59,228 nucleotides of DNA. It comes from CAZNPU01 sp964575335. GTDB lineage: Bacteria; Planctomycetota; Phycisphaerae; Phycisphaerales; SM1A02. Of the stretch, positions 8,564-17,921 are shown in pieces; the stretch's first letter is position 1, and every line of letters begins with the position of its first letter. The stretch lies in NCBI GenBank assembly GCA_964575335.1, contig CAZNPU010000021.1:1-59228 (forward strand), given 5' to 3'. The notes beneath the pieces were generated by a model. That model made no database searches. It had not been told where the DNA came from and saw only the letters and a list, made by a program, of their open reading frames with translations. The translations under genes and the position numbers were made by a program.

Positions 8564-10540
8564 TCACGCATTCACCGCTACGCCGAGCATTTGCGCGGCG
8601 CGCTTGGTGATGTGGGTGTGATGCAGGCCGCACTGTTTGAGAACGTCTTCCTCTGTACGGGCCGACTTGGGGATGCGCGTGACGTACATCTGCTCGATCG
8701 TGAAGGCGTCACCGGACTCGGTGCAGGCGTCAGCCACGGCCGAGCCCAAGCCGCCGCCGTAGTTGTCTTCGACCACCAGAATGTTGCCGTTGTTGGCGTT
8801 GGCCAAATCAAGCAGCTTCTCGGCGTCAAAGGGGATTGAGTACAGATCGACCAGCGTGGCGTCGATGCCCATCTTGTCCAGAGCGTCCAGCGCCTTGTTG
8901 CACTCGTGCACCATGTACCCGGCGGTGACGATCATCAGGTCGCGTCCCTCGGTGAGGACTTCAAAGCGGCCGAGATCGAAGATGGTGTTTTCATCGTAGA
9001 GGAATTCCACATCGGGCCGGAAGGTGCGCATATAGCACATGCCCGGGTGATCAGCCATGGCCAGCGTAAGGGCGTATGCGGCCCAGGCGTCGGCAGGCTG
9101 CAGCAGGTAGCAGCCGGGCTTGCCCTGATGGTTCTTCATGGTTGCCAGGCTGCGGAACCAGGCCACATCGGGCAGGGCCATCTGGCTGGGACCGTCAGCA
9201 GCAAGCGAGATGCCCGCATGGCTGCCGCAGATTTTCAGGTTCGCGCCGCTGTTCATGGCCATTTCGATCTGGTCATAACCGCGGGTGACGAACTTGCCGA
9301 AGGTGGAACAGAAGGGAATCTTGCCCGCAGCCGAAAGCCCCGCGCCGACGCTGAACATGTTTTGTTCTGCGATTTTGCATTCCACAAACCGGTCGCGCAG
9401 GTCGCGATCATTGGCGAACCATTCACTGAAAGTGGAATTGCTTACATCGGCGTCGAGCGCGAAGACATGAGGATTGGCGTGTCCAAGGGCGCGCAGGGCA
9501 AGGCCGTAGGCTTTTCGTGTGGCGAATTTGCCGGCTTTGAGGATCATGGCCATGTCGTATTTGTGCATGGCCTCGGTCATGGTCATCGGTTCGACGACGT
9601 TGACTTCGGTGGGCTTGTGCTCAGCCGGGGGGTAGATGCGCAACGCGTCATCGGACACCAACGCCGAGGTAAGCCCCACACCGGTGGCTTTGAGCTCTTC
9701 GTGGGCCTGACGGAGCTTGTCGCCGCTGGCGGGTTTGCCGTGCCAACCTCCGCCATAGAGCACCGGAGCGCCCCATCCCTTGATGGTCTTGGCGATGACC
9801 GCCATGGGAGTTTCGCTGTCGCTTTGAGCATTGGCGATGAATTGATCAAAGGCGTTGCGGATGGCGATGGGGTCGTGGCCGTCGATAATCACCGCAGTAA
9901 AGCCGGTGGCCTGGAGCTTGTCGCGAAGCCGCTCCGGCGACTGCTGAACGCTGACGCGGTCGGCTTGGCCGAAGCCGTTGCAGTTGAAAATCGGCAGGAC
10001 GTTGGTGAGCTTGTGATCGACCATGAAATCGAGCGCTTCAGCGATCTGCCCTTCACGCGCCTCGCCGTCGCCGATGATGCAGTAGATGCGCTTGTCCATG
10101 CCGTCGTGTCGGGCCGCGAGCCCCAGACCGGCAGCCACGGAAAGCCCCTGTCCAAGCGAGCCGGTGGCGGCATCGAAGAAGGGGAAGCCCTCCATGGGAT
10201 TGGGATGCCCTTCAATGGGCGACTGGCCGTCACGAAGCGTCATCAGATCGTCGACCGTCATCGGGCGACGCTCAGGTTCACGGCCGATGGAACCGCCAAG
10301 GTCGGCATAGGCTGCGTACACGATGGGAACGGCATGGCCTTCAGAAAGCACCAGCCGATCAGCGGTGGGATAATTGGGATGATCGGGCAGCCAGCGCATC
10401 GTGTGATACATAAGCACCGTGACGATGTGGCCGAGGCTCAAGGCTGAGCTTGGATGCCCGCTCCCGGCAGCTGCGCACATGTCCAGACTGAGATGGTCAA
10501 GCTGAATGGCCTTGGCGTGGACGGCGGCTTCAAACGACAT
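8564..10540 (-). CDS. tkt: transketolase
   Basis: This 658-residue protein moves two-carbon units between sugar phosphates in the pentose phosphate and Calvin-type pathways, using thiamine diphosphate. Diagnostic segments are G-S-G-H-P-S-S-A near residue 27, the thiamine-binding G-D-G-E-A-R-E-G-Q motif with its downstream N-C-N-G-F, and the catalytic glutamate region I-A-E-Q-N-M-F-S-V-G-A-G-L-S-A-A-G. Length fits a full-size enzyme. Start 10540 is preferred over the ATG at 10546 because AGAGAGG abuts the latter and sits 6 bases before the former. It is monocistronic, convergent with the kinase gene. Confidence 0.95.
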   Translation of the reverse strand: MSFEAAVHAKAIQLDHLSLDMCAAAGSGHPSSALSLGHIVTVLMYHTMRWLPDHPNYPTADRLVLSEGHAVPIVYAAYADLGGSIGREPERRPMTVDDLMTLRDGQSPIEGHPNPMEGFPFFDAATGSLGQGLSVAAGLGLAARHDGMDKRIYCIIGDGEAREGQIAEALDFMVDHKLTNVLPIFNCNGFGQADRVSVQQSPERLRDKLQATGFTAVIIDGHDPIAIRNAFDQFIANAQSDSETPMAVIAKTIKGWGAPVLYGGGWHGKPASGDKLRQAHEELKATGVGLTSALVSDDALRIYPPAEHKPTEVNVVEPMTMTEAMHKYDMAMILKAGKFATRKAYGLALRALGHANPHVFALDADVSNSTFSEWFANDRDLRDRFVECKIAEQNMFSVGAGLSAAGKIPFCSTFGKFVTRGYDQIEMAMNSGANLKICGSHAGISLAADGPSQMALPDVAWFRSLATMKNHQGKPGCYLLQPADAWAAYALTLAMADHPGMCYMRTFRPDVEFLYDENTIFDLGRFEVLTEGRDLMIVTAGYMVHECNKALDALDKMGIDATLVDLYSIPFDAEKLLDLANANNGNILVVEDNYGGGLGSAVADACTESGDAFTIEQMYVTRIPKSARTEEDVLKQCGLHHTHITKRAAQMLGVAVNA

Positions 10541-10993
10541 CGGCATCCTCTCTGTTTACGTTACGGGCGGCTTTCGACGGCCCCGGCGTGGCGGGCAGCG
10601 CGTTGCCACTCCAGCCAAGCCCTGCGCCGAACACCGATCGCGGGGGTCAGATAACACTCTATGAAACACTGTAGTATCGCACGAGCGGCATGATGCCGCA
10701 AATGCAATACCAATTCGTGTTTGATCCTGAGAAAGCGCCAGACGTGCCCCGTCAGACGCAGTGTGTGTGAGCAATCAGCGGGACATCCCCTGCTTCAGCC
10801 TCTCTGAAATTCTTTTCTGCAAACACATTGCTGAGGCAGCTGCGCTGCCCCGCACCAGTACCGGCGCCGGTACTGCTGCCGGTAGGTATCAGTGCGTCAC
10901 CGTTTTCCGATTCCGGTGATGATGGCCGCTTCATGCCCCGCGGTGAACCGCAGAAACAACGCGAAGAAATTCGAAAGACCAGGGACAAACAAA
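10541..10993. other. intergenic region with two tight palindromes
   Basis: This gap holds the upstream region of tkt and the 3' flank of the protease gene. Its clearest content is two adjacent palindromes at 10835-10875, listed separately, and the terminator at 10994. A 78-codon leftward TTG frame crosses it but has no ribosome site or recognisable product. Confidence 0.5.
10835..10875. repeat. adjacent palindromes
   Basis: GGCAGC (10835-10840) pairs with GCTGCC (10844-10849) over a 3-base loop. Seven bases on is a perfect 20-base palindrome centred on CGGCGCCG (10856-10875). They could be an operator, a DNA-structure site or a dispersed-repeat remnant; the region is about 295 bases upstream of tkt. 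Confidence 0.5.
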
Positions 10994-11022
10994 AGCCCCC
11001 GGCCGATGGACGGCCGGGGGCT
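10994..11022 (-). terminator. rho-independent terminator of the protease gene
   Basis: A perfect 12-bp stem, AGCCCCCGGCCG (10994-11005) with its complement (11011-11022), closes a 5-base loop. Read leftward it is followed by TTTTGTTTG, the expected U-tract. It lies 33 bases past the stop of the subtilisin-like gene. Confidence 0.85.
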
Positions 11023-11054
11023 GAGCTTGTGCAAGGGGGTTACGATGCGGCAGC

Positions 11055-14000
11055 TTACTGGCACGTGCCCCAGGCGCCGATCACGCTGAGCAGGTCATCG
11101 ACGTTGACGACGTTGTTGCCGTCCACGTCAGCATCGCAGCCAGCGCACGGTCCCCAGGAGCCGATGACCGCCAGGAGGTCGTCCACGTTGACCACGCCAT
11201 CGCCGCCGGGGGGAGCCACGTCACCCTGGCAAGGCTCGGAGAAGAGCTCGCTGCCCCATTCGATGATGCGTTGCATGACAGCCTGGCGATCAGACGCGTT
11301 GCTGATCGCTTCCCACGGGAAGCCGAAGAAGACCGTGCGGAAGTGACCGCCGTCCATCGACACGGCTGCCCCGCCCTGGTTGCCCATGAACACCGACGCT
11401 GCATCGCCGTTGGGCACAATGCGATCGCTGTAGTTCGAGAACGGATAGTTCAAGGTGTATGAGCCATAACCGGCAAGGATGTTCTGGCCTGTCACAGAGG
11501 TCTGGCCGACATCCTGCCCAAGCGGCGCACCAACGCCGAGGTAATTGGCCATGAAGATGTTGGGTGCGGTGCCGCTGGAGCCAATTCGGTCGTACAGGTA
11601 ATCCTGGCTGGACAGGAACAGCACGCCGCCTGCATCGAGCCAGGTGGACAGGATGCTTTCAGTGGCGGGTTTCGGACCAGCTTTCGGATTTGACGATCCG
11701 CCGAATGAATCACCCGAGAACCAGATGATGATCTTGTAGCCGCTCAGTTGAGCCAGCGTCGGCTCCACAGCGTTGTTGTTGGTGTCGAAGATGTCATACT
11801 GCACGCCCAGAGCGTCAAGCGCTGCCGTGTAGTACGAGCGGACGTTGGGGTTGTTGTCATCATCATCAACCAGCAGAATCGGCGGGACATCGAGAGTGCG
11901 GAACGAGTACGTATTCGAGAATGCTCCCGTGCCGCAGGTATTGCTGGCACGTACGCGCCAGTAATACACGGTATCGGTATCCAGCGACGTTTCGACGGTG
12001 TGGCTGGTTTCACTGGTTGTTGCGCTGTACACGATGTTGCTGAACGAGGAATTGGTTGCAACCTGCACCTCGTACTCAGCCGCCTGGCTGGCTGCGTTCC
12101 ACGACAGCATGGGCACCACAGCCACGCCCGTCTGGCCGTTGGTCGGTGCGGTCAGCACAACCGCGCCGGGAGCTGCGGTCGACACGTTCAACTGCACGTT
12201 GACGCTGCGCGTCAGGCTCGCCGATGTGCCGGTGACCTGAATGGTGTGATTTCCTGCAGCGACGGCGCCGGTGTTGCTCACGGTCATCGTCGCGATGCCG
12301 GGCGGCACGATCTGACTGGGGCTGAAGCTGATCGTCGCGCCCGGTGCGCCGGTGGCGCTGAGCGTGATCGTTTCGTCAAAATCGAGAATCTGGCCGAGTT
12401 CGATCACATAGGACGCCTCGGAGGGAGCGCAGATCGTTTCCGAGGTGGGCGTCGCTGCGATCGTGAAGCCCGGCTCAACCGCGCAGTTGTAGCACGCGAG
12501 TGCAAAGTCCTGATCGGTGCTGTCGCCGTAATTCGGCACGCCATCGGAGTTGATGTTGGCTGCGAGTACGCGGATGGTGGCTGACTGCACCGTATTGGGC
12601 GCGAGGAAGACGCCTTCAGTGTTGTTTCGGATATCAGCCGAACCGCCCGTGACGGAGTAGCCGTTGCTGCCGAAGTTGTTGCCGCGGAATGTGCCAGCCT
12701 GGGTCTCGACGATCAGGTCGAGGTTGTTGTTCCATGCCGGCGTGCTGCCGCCCAGGCCGTGGCCCGGCGCATCGGTCCACACCAGCATGATCTTCATCGG
12801 CTTGCTGGGATCGAGCGGCGAGACCGTGGTCGACCACTCTTCGCCGGTGTTGTCGAAGATCACCGGGTTATCGAAATAGCGAACGCTGTTGGCCGGCGGG
12901 TTGATGACCGCATCGAGATTCATGCGGCCCCACCCTTGCTTGGAGTCAAACGGGTGGCCGAGCACGCCGCCGTCGGCGTCAAGATGGCCCGCCAGGCTGT
13001 GCGCCACAGGCAGGAATGCCGCCTTCACCATTGCCGGGCTTGGATCGACCGAGTAATCCGGCAAGTTGCGGTAATACTCGATGAACAGCGCCACCGCACC
13101 ACTGACGTGCGGCGAGGCCATCGAGGTGCCGCAATTCAAGCCGTAGCCGCTGCTGGTCGTGTCGGATGAATCAACATAGCAACCGGGAGCGACCATGTGC
13201 GGAATGGTGCGGCCGTCACGCGCCGGACCGTGCGCGGTATTCGATGACAGATCGTTGATCTGCAGAATCTGCGAACCGCTGCCGGAGTTCTGGGCTTTCG
13301 TCGAGCCAATGGTGAAGATGTTCTTGGCTTCGTCAGGCGTTCCCTGGCTGCTGGTGCCGCCGTAACCGTTCATGAACGAAAGCACATACGTCAGCGGCTG
13401 GTTGCCCGGCGTATTGGGGTCGGCATCGCGAACGCCGATGTCAACCTGCATGGTGTGGTTGTCATAGCCCAAGGGTGAACCGGAGGGGCCCCAGCTGTTG
13501 CCCGACACCGAAGCGCCGTTGTTGTACGACACGGTCATCAGCAGCAGCATGCCGCCGGGCTGGGTATAGATGCCGCTGTAGCGCTGCACGACAAGGTTTG
13601 CGCCCGGTGCGACGCCTAAGCCACGGAGAAAGCCAAAGCTGTCCGTCGTGCCGGATGAGCCGTCCGCTGCCATGATGCCCGCGGTGTGCGTGCCGTGAGA
13701 CGAGCTGGTGGTGCTGCAGGAGGTTCCCGAGCACGGAACAATGCGGTTGACAAGATCAGGGTGATTCACGTTCACCCCGCTGTCCACGTTGGCGATGATC
13801 ACGCCCTGACCGCTGAGCCCCAATCCGTTGAGATAGGACAGGTAGCCCGGGAACGCCTGATTGCTGGCGTTGTAGTTGCCCACATTGATCTGGTCGGTCA
13901 TTTCACCGCGCGGACCGCCGTCGGTCGGCACCGGCTGGATGCTGTAGACGCCGGCGATCTGGGCCGCTTCCTGGAACTTCGCGCCCGACAAGGTAAAGCC

Positions 14001-14594
14001 GGCAACTTCAAATCGGTGATCGAGAATGCGACGACCGTTGCTGCGTGCGCCCAGCGCTTCCAATTCGCGCACAACCTGATTGGTGTCGGCGCCGCGATAC
14101 AACAACACATGCACGTCAACGGGGTGATCGGGCAGGTTGCGGAATTGCGGCAATACGCGATAGGCCGGGGCAAAATCGCCAGTCCAGCGCACCGCCTCAT
14201 GATTCAGCACCGCATCGCGGCCCTGAGAACTGCCCCAGACGATGTAGGTGTAAGGATGGATGTACTGAATGACCTTCATGCCGGCCTGCTCAAGGTCATT
14301 CACCCATCGGCTGTCAATCGGCCCGCGGAACTGCACCAGGCGCAGGTCATCTCCTACTGAGCGACTCGTTGCCCATCCAGCAGGCAGCATGGGCGCTTCA
14401 ACCAACGGATCGAAGCTTTGTTCACCAAGTCGCAGCGTGTATTCGCTGGCCGGTGCGGGCTGTTTCATCTCAATCTTGTTTGTGGTTTGGCGCACACCAA
14501 CGGGCTTTTCGCCGGCGGCCAAAAGACCACCCGACGTACAGATCAGGCCCATTGTCGCCAGCATGATCGTTGCGTGTAACCTGCCTTGCTGCAT
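11055..14594 (-). CDS. secreted subtilisin-like (S8) protease with Fn3 and dockerin segments
   Basis: The start is ATG 14594, 11 bases after AAGGAGG and followed by a signal peptide (about 1-27), giving 1179 residues. A propeptide-like region (50-230) precedes the S8 catalytic domain: Asp271 in N-V-D-S-G, His300 in S-H-G-T-H-T-A-G and Ser491 in G-T-S-M-A-S-P-H. After this come a pro-protein-convertase-like beta region, an Fn3 domain (S-W-N-A-A-S ... Y-Y-W-R-V-R-A), and a Rossmann-like segment beginning I-L-L-V-D-D-D-D-N-N-P. Two GC-type dockerin repeats close the protein (about 1122-1179). It should degrade proteins outside the cytoplasm while held in place by the dockerins. The triad is complete, so activity is likely; substrate unknown. 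Confidence 0.92.
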   Translation of the reverse strand: MQQGRLHATIMLATMGLICTSGGLLAAGEKPVGVRQTTNKIEMKQPAPASEYTLRLGEQSFDPLVEAPMLPAGWATSRSVGDDLRLVQFRGPIDSRWVNDLEQAGMKVIQYIHPYTYIVWGSSQGRDAVLNHEAVRWTGDFAPAYRVLPQFRNLPDHPVDVHVLLYRGADTNQVVRELEALGARSNGRRILDHRFEVAGFTLSGAKFQEAAQIAGVYSIQPVPTDGGPRGEMTDQINVGNYNASNQAFPGYLSYLNGLGLSGQGVIIANVDSGVNVNHPDLVNRIVPCSGTSCSTTSSSHGTHTAGIMAADGSSGTTDSFGFLRGLGVAPGANLVVQRYSGIYTQPGGMLLLMTVSYNNGASVSGNSWGPSGSPLGYDNHTMQVDIGVRDADPNTPGNQPLTYVLSFMNGYGGTSSQGTPDEAKNIFTIGSTKAQNSGSGSQILQINDLSSNTAHGPARDGRTIPHMVAPGCYVDSSDTTSSGYGLNCGTSMASPHVSGAVALFIEYYRNLPDYSVDPSPAMVKAAFLPVAHSLAGHLDADGGVLGHPFDSKQGWGRMNLDAVINPPANSVRYFDNPVIFDNTGEEWSTTVSPLDPSKPMKIMLVWTDAPGHGLGGSTPAWNNNLDLIVETQAGTFRGNNFGSNGYSVTGGSADIRNNTEGVFLAPNTVQSATIRVLAANINSDGVPNYGDSTDQDFALACYNCAVEPGFTIAATPTSETICAPSEASYVIELGQILDFDETITLSATGAPGATISFSPSQIVPPGIATMTVSNTGAVAAGNHTIQVTGTSASLTRSVNVQLNVSTAAPGAVVLTAPTNGQTGVAVVPMLSWNAASQAAEYEVQVATNSSFSNIVYSATTSETSHTVETSLDTDTVYYWRVRASNTCGTGAFSNTYSFRTLDVPPILLVDDDDNNPNVRSYYTAALDALGVQYDIFDTNNNAVEPTLAQLSGYKIIIWFSGDSFGGSSNPKAGPKPATESILSTWLDAGGVLFLSSQDYLYDRIGSSGTAPNIFMANYLGVGAPLGQDVGQTSVTGQNILAGYGSYTLNYPFSNYSDRIVPNGDAASVFMGNQGGAAVSMDGGHFRTVFFGFPWEAISNASDRQAVMQRIIEWGSELFSEPCQGDVAPPGGDGVVNVDDLLAVIGSWGPCAGCDADVDGNNVVNVDDLLSVIGAWGTCQ

Positions 14595-14716
14595 GATTTG
14601 TAATTCCTCCTTTGGTTGATGACTGAGTCGCCTTGACCCATCATCCTGGTCATCAACGCCACCTGTTTCCGCCCCCCATTGTGTGCGCGACAAACGCGTT
14701 ATTGCACGTAACAGGC

Positions 14717-14744
14717 AGTCTAACACGCGATTTGCACTGCGCAA
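14717..14744 (-). promoter_or_regulatory. possible sigma-70 promoter of the protease gene
   Basis: Read leftward, TTGCGC (14744-14739) is followed after 16 bases by TAGACT (14722-14717). The leader to ATG 14594 would be about 115 bases. The match is moderate, and no other candidate is better in this gap. Confidence 0.3.
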
Positions 14745-15083
14745 GCTTCCTTTTGGCCAGAAACACGAAGATTCTGGCCAGTCATTGCCCAGATTCACAT
14801 CCCAGATCATCGTGCCGAGCACTGAACCACGGAATTTGAAGCGGCGCAGCCGCAAACGAATTGCGTCGATCGCCGGATGCGATGCTGCATTCTCGGATCG
14901 CTCGCTCATTGAGCGGACTGCCGATCAGTTTTTGGTTTTCATCTAAGAAAAGGTAAACTGTGACGCTCCGCACTGCAGCTTGTGCCGCGCGCTGTATGTC
15001 ATCTCGCAGCGCTCGTGAGCCTCATCACAACATCTCGATGCTGCCGGCTAAACAGCTCGTGAACTTCATCCAGCCACTACTCA
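14745..15083. other. intergenic region between the protease gene and motB
   Basis: About 340 bases upstream of the putative promoter, running to the motB stop. A direct repeat CTGGCCA occurs twice near 14755-14785 (both as TGGCCAG on the plus strand). No gene or structured RNA is evident. Confidence 0.4.
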
Positions 15084-15923
15084 TTACTGGGCCATTGCTG
15101 TACTGCCATAGCGCGTGGGCACCCGATCGGGCACAACCTGATCGGTGACGACAATTTCCACACGCGCGTTGGCGCGGTCAGCATCGCGGCTTGTGGGATG
15201 CGCTTCCAGCCGGTCGTGATCGCTGGCGAGAATCAGACGCATCTGCCACCAGTCAACGCCCTGCGCAGCGAGCGATCGCGCCACCGCCATGGCACGATCC
15301 GATGATAAGCGCATGGCGTACTCAGGCCCGCGAGCAGCCTCGGCGGAACTGACGTGGCCGCGCACTTCAACAATCACCCGCATGCCGCGCAATTTCTCCG
15401 CGACCTCACGAATGGTGGCGAGGCTTGATGCGTTCAGATCGCTGGAGCCTTCGCCGAAACTGACAAGTCCGCTGATGGCGTAATAATCGCTGGGCCGAAT
15501 CGACTGCACATCGCTGTCGCTTCCCTTGACGCCCTCATCGCGGGCTTCGCTTTTGCCGGCTCGCTGGAGTATTCGCCGAATCAGCTCCGCGTCGTTGGGA
15601 TTGGTCGAATTGATGTCAACCGGATTGTTGAACGCTTCGCGCACCGCAATGGCGAAGTCGATCATGTCCGGCTCGGAGCCTTCAGCGCCTTCCCGCTGAG
15701 TTTGATCATGGCCCGCGCCGCCGGGTTTGCGTCCTGCAGGCACGGCATTGAGCGCAAAGAGAATCACGAAAAAGCCCATCATGAGCATGACCATGTCGGC
15801 AAAGGAGATGAGCCACTCGGGCGCGCCTTCGTGTTCTTCATGGCTGCCGCCGCCGTGACCATGATGCCCGCCGCCATGGCGCTTGCCGTGACCGTCGGAT
15901 TTATCGCGGGCTTTCTCAGACAT
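15084..15923 (-). CDS. motB: MotB-like stator protein with OmpA domain and His-rich N-terminus
   Basis: ATG 15923 gives 279 residues. One transmembrane helix (about 37-58) contains the essential-type aspartate, Asp43 in S-F-A-D-M. The C-terminal half (about 155-265) is an OmpA/MotB peptidoglycan-binding domain. Unusually, residues 10-32 are packed with His and Gly (H-G-K-R-H-G-G-G-H-H-G-H), a possible metal-binding tail. MotB with MotA forms an ion channel that drives flagellar rotation, anchored to the wall. It lies 75 bases downstream of motA in the same direction, so they form an operon. No flagellar gene is adjacent, so a role in another motor-like system is possible. Confidence 0.88.
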   Translation of the reverse strand: MSEKARDKSDGHGKRHGGGHHGHGGGSHEEHEGAPEWLISFADMVMLMMGFFVILFALNAVPAGRKPGGAGHDQTQREGAEGSEPDMIDFAIAVREAFNNPVDINSTNPNDAELIRRILQRAGKSEARDEGVKGSDSDVQSIRPSDYYAISGLVSFGEGSSDLNASSLATIREVAEKLRGMRVIVEVRGHVSSAEAARGPEYAMRLSSDRAMAVARSLAAQGVDWWQMRLILASDHDRLEAHPTSRDADRANARVEIVVTDQVVPDRVPTRYGSTAMAQ

Positions 15924-15998
15924 GGTATGGGCCAAACGAAGACGCGAAGGGTTATGTGCTCAGCTTCCTGTGCGTCGTGGTTGTGTGCTCTTTCCTTA

Positions 15999-16784
15999 TT
16001 AGGCTGCGATCTTGAGTTTGCCTCGTGCAGCGGTCGGGATAAACGCTGCCATTCGGTCGAGGGTGACGCGCGGGTTATCGCCTGCCTGGATTGACAAAAT
16101 GCCCTGCAGCATCATTTCGCAGTTGAGAATTTCTTCTGCCGATCGCATCGCCAGCTTGTCGCCGATCGGTCCAGCAACTGCGTTGGCGAGAACGGTGCCG
16201 TACATGGTGGCAACAACCGCCACGGCAAGCATGTGACCAAGGATTTCGATATCGCCGCCTAGGTTGCCGAACATGCCGATCTGGCCGATGAGCGTGGCGA
16301 CCAGTCCCCAGCCCGGCGCGTAGAGCTTGACGAGATCGAAGAACTTTTTGCCGGCCTTGTGGCGCTCCTGCATGGCCATCACCTCCATGCGCAGCGTGGC
16401 TTCGATCCCCTCCGGATCCACACCGTCGACCGCCATGCGAAGGCCGCTGGCGAGAAATGGATCGGTTTCCTGAAGTTTCTCGATCTCCGGCTCCAGCGCC
16501 AGAATGCCGTCGCGGCGAGCCTTTTCACCCAGCATGGCCATTTCCTGAACCACTTCGATGGGTTCGCGGCCTTTCTGGAACAAAAAGCGCCTGATGTAGC
16601 CAGGCACGCACTTGATCTTTTCCATGGGCATGGCGAGGAAAATGACGCTGATCGTACCGCCAAAGACCGCAATCGCGCCCTTTTCCGACCAAAACATCAA
16701 CCAGTGCCCATGCGACGCCAGCCAGCCCACCCCCAATAGGCACATCGCACCAATGATGATGCCGATAAGACTGGATTTGTCCAT
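15999..16784 (-). CDS. motA: MotA-like stator channel protein
   Basis: The 261-residue protein begins M-D-K-S-S-L-I-G-I-I-I-G, preceded by CGGAGG. It has four membrane helices: two near the N-terminus (about 6-22 and 34-51) and two after the cytoplasmic loop (about 153-175 and 185-207). The loop holds many charged residues, and the third helix segment Y-A-P-G-W-G-L-V-A-T-L-I-G resembles the MotA proline/glycine helix. It forms the proton or sodium channel with MotB. The pair makes a compact two-gene operon. The ion used cannot be told from the sequence. Confidence 0.9.
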   Translation of the reverse strand: MDKSSLIGIIIGAMCLLGVGWLASHGHWLMFWSEKGAIAVFGGTISVIFLAMPMEKIKCVPGYIRRFLFQKGREPIEVVQEMAMLGEKARRDGILALEPEIEKLQETDPFLASGLRMAVDGVDPEGIEATLRMEVMAMQERHKAGKKFFDLVKLYAPGWGLVATLIGQIGMFGNLGGDIEILGHMLAVAVVATMYGTVLANAVAGPIGDKLAMRSAEEILNCEMMLQGILSIQAGDNPRVTLDRMAAFIPTAARGKLKIAA

Positions 16785-17026
16785 GGAGCCTTCGCCTCCG
16801 ATCAACCAACAAACCGCTGCAGCGCGGCAACTGCGTGCTTCGCGGCTTGATGTCAATCGGCGCAACGCAAGCGAAACTGAAGAACCTTACCACTTGAACC
16901 GGTATGTCGGTTCACATGATCTGTGTGATTTGAGATGCGCCGTGCTGATGTCGAACAACATGCCGGCAATGCGGCGTTCTCGGACCGCGCTTATCCAATG
17001 AGTCCGATATCGACAGGTTCAAAAAA

Positions 17027-17052
17027 CAGCCCGCGGCAAAAACCGCGGGCTG
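17027..17052 (-). terminator. rho-independent terminator of the redoxin gene
   Basis: CAGCCCGCGG (17027-17036) pairs with CCGCGGGCTG (17043-17052), a perfect 10-bp stem with a 6-base loop. Read leftward the stem is followed by TTTTTT. It lies 64 bases past the redoxin stop at 17117. Confidence 0.9.
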
Positions 17053-17116
17053 CATGCAGTGCTGTGTGCGGCAGATCATCCGTAAGCGATCCGCCAGAAT
17101 GAACAGAATACGAGAA

Positions 17117-17809
17117 TTACCGTTGACGGCCTCGATCACGGCCCGGCCTGGTGTCCGATTTCCCCTTGTCCCTGTCTTTGGGCGCAAATTTCACGCTGCA
17201 GCCGTATGACCGGGTCGTTTCCGGGCTAACGGTTTCGCCGGCCTGAATCTGCTTGACCGCATTGAGCGCGTAATTCGTCACATCTTCGCCAGCGCGCGTT
17301 TTGTTGCCGGTGTGATCATTGTCCAGCGCGCCCTGATAACGCAACACGCCTTCGGGATCGATCACGAACAGATGCGGCGTCGTGCGCGCGCCGTACAGCC
17401 TGGCCACCGTGCCTTCAACATCCAGCAGCACCGGGTACTCGATCTTGTATCGGGCCAGCGCGCTGTCATTTTCTTCAGCTGTTGTGGTGTAGCTGCTGTT
17501 GATGCCCAGGAACACCACGTCGTCCATCTCTTTGAACGTCTTGACCATGGAGGCCACGCGGCCGTCTTCATGAGCCATCCGGCAGACCGGGCACTGCGGG
17601 TTCACCCACTCCAGAACAACAATCTTGCCTTTGTAATCTTCAAGCTTGTGTTCAGTTCCTTTGGTGTCCTTGAGCGTAAACGCCGGGGCCGGCTGACCAA
17701 CTTGTGCTGCAGGCTTTTTCTCCTCAGCAGCATCCTGTGCAGCAGTCGCAGCGCCCATCAGAGCTACGCTCAAACCAAGCGTCAGAAAGAATTTCAATCG
17801 TGACTTCAT
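17117..17809 (-). CDS. exported redoxin (AhpC/TSA-thioredoxin fold)
   Basis: ATG 17809 follows GGAG and starts a 230-residue protein with a signal peptide (about 1-24). The fold signature is G-Q-P-A-P-A-F-T-L-K-D (38-48), then V-V-L-E-W-V-N-P-Q-C-P-V-C with Cys73 and Cys76. A cis-Pro T-T-P-H-L-F-V-I-D-P-E-G follows. The family reduces peroxides or disulfides in the envelope. The C-terminus has a basic tail with repeated D-R/G-R pairs. The W-V-N-P-x-C-P-V-C form is typical of planctomycete redoxins fused or linked to thioredoxin-like partners. It is followed by its own terminator and lies 112 bases downstream of the DsbD-N-like gene. Confidence 0.88.
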   Translation of the reverse strand: MKSRLKFFLTLGLSVALMGAATAAQDAAEEKKPAAQVGQPAPAFTLKDTKGTEHKLEDYKGKIVVLEWVNPQCPVCRMAHEDGRVASMVKTFKEMDDVVFLGINSSYTTTAEENDSALARYKIEYPVLLDVEGTVARLYGARTTPHLFVIDPEGVLRYQGALDNDHTGNKTRAGEDVTNYALNAVKQIQAGETVSPETTRSYGCSVKFAPKDRDKGKSDTRPGRDRGRQR

Positions 17810-17921
17810 ATGTGTTGCTCCATTCAAAAGTGTGCGGTGATATCGCACGATCAATGGTTCCTAGGCATTGCAGGTCAACGCCGTTGACGCTTGACGCTGC
17901 AGCATTTTCCCGTTGCTGTAC

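Noticed and set aside
8906..10447. A 513-codon rightward frame opposite transketolase
   Set aside because: It is entirely antisense to a clear transketolase gene and has no recognisable domain; a result of high G+C codon bias.
10752..10988. A 78-codon leftward frame upstream of transketolase
   Set aside because: It starts at TTG with no ribosome site, and its composition follows the palindromes and the gene flanks. No recognisable product.
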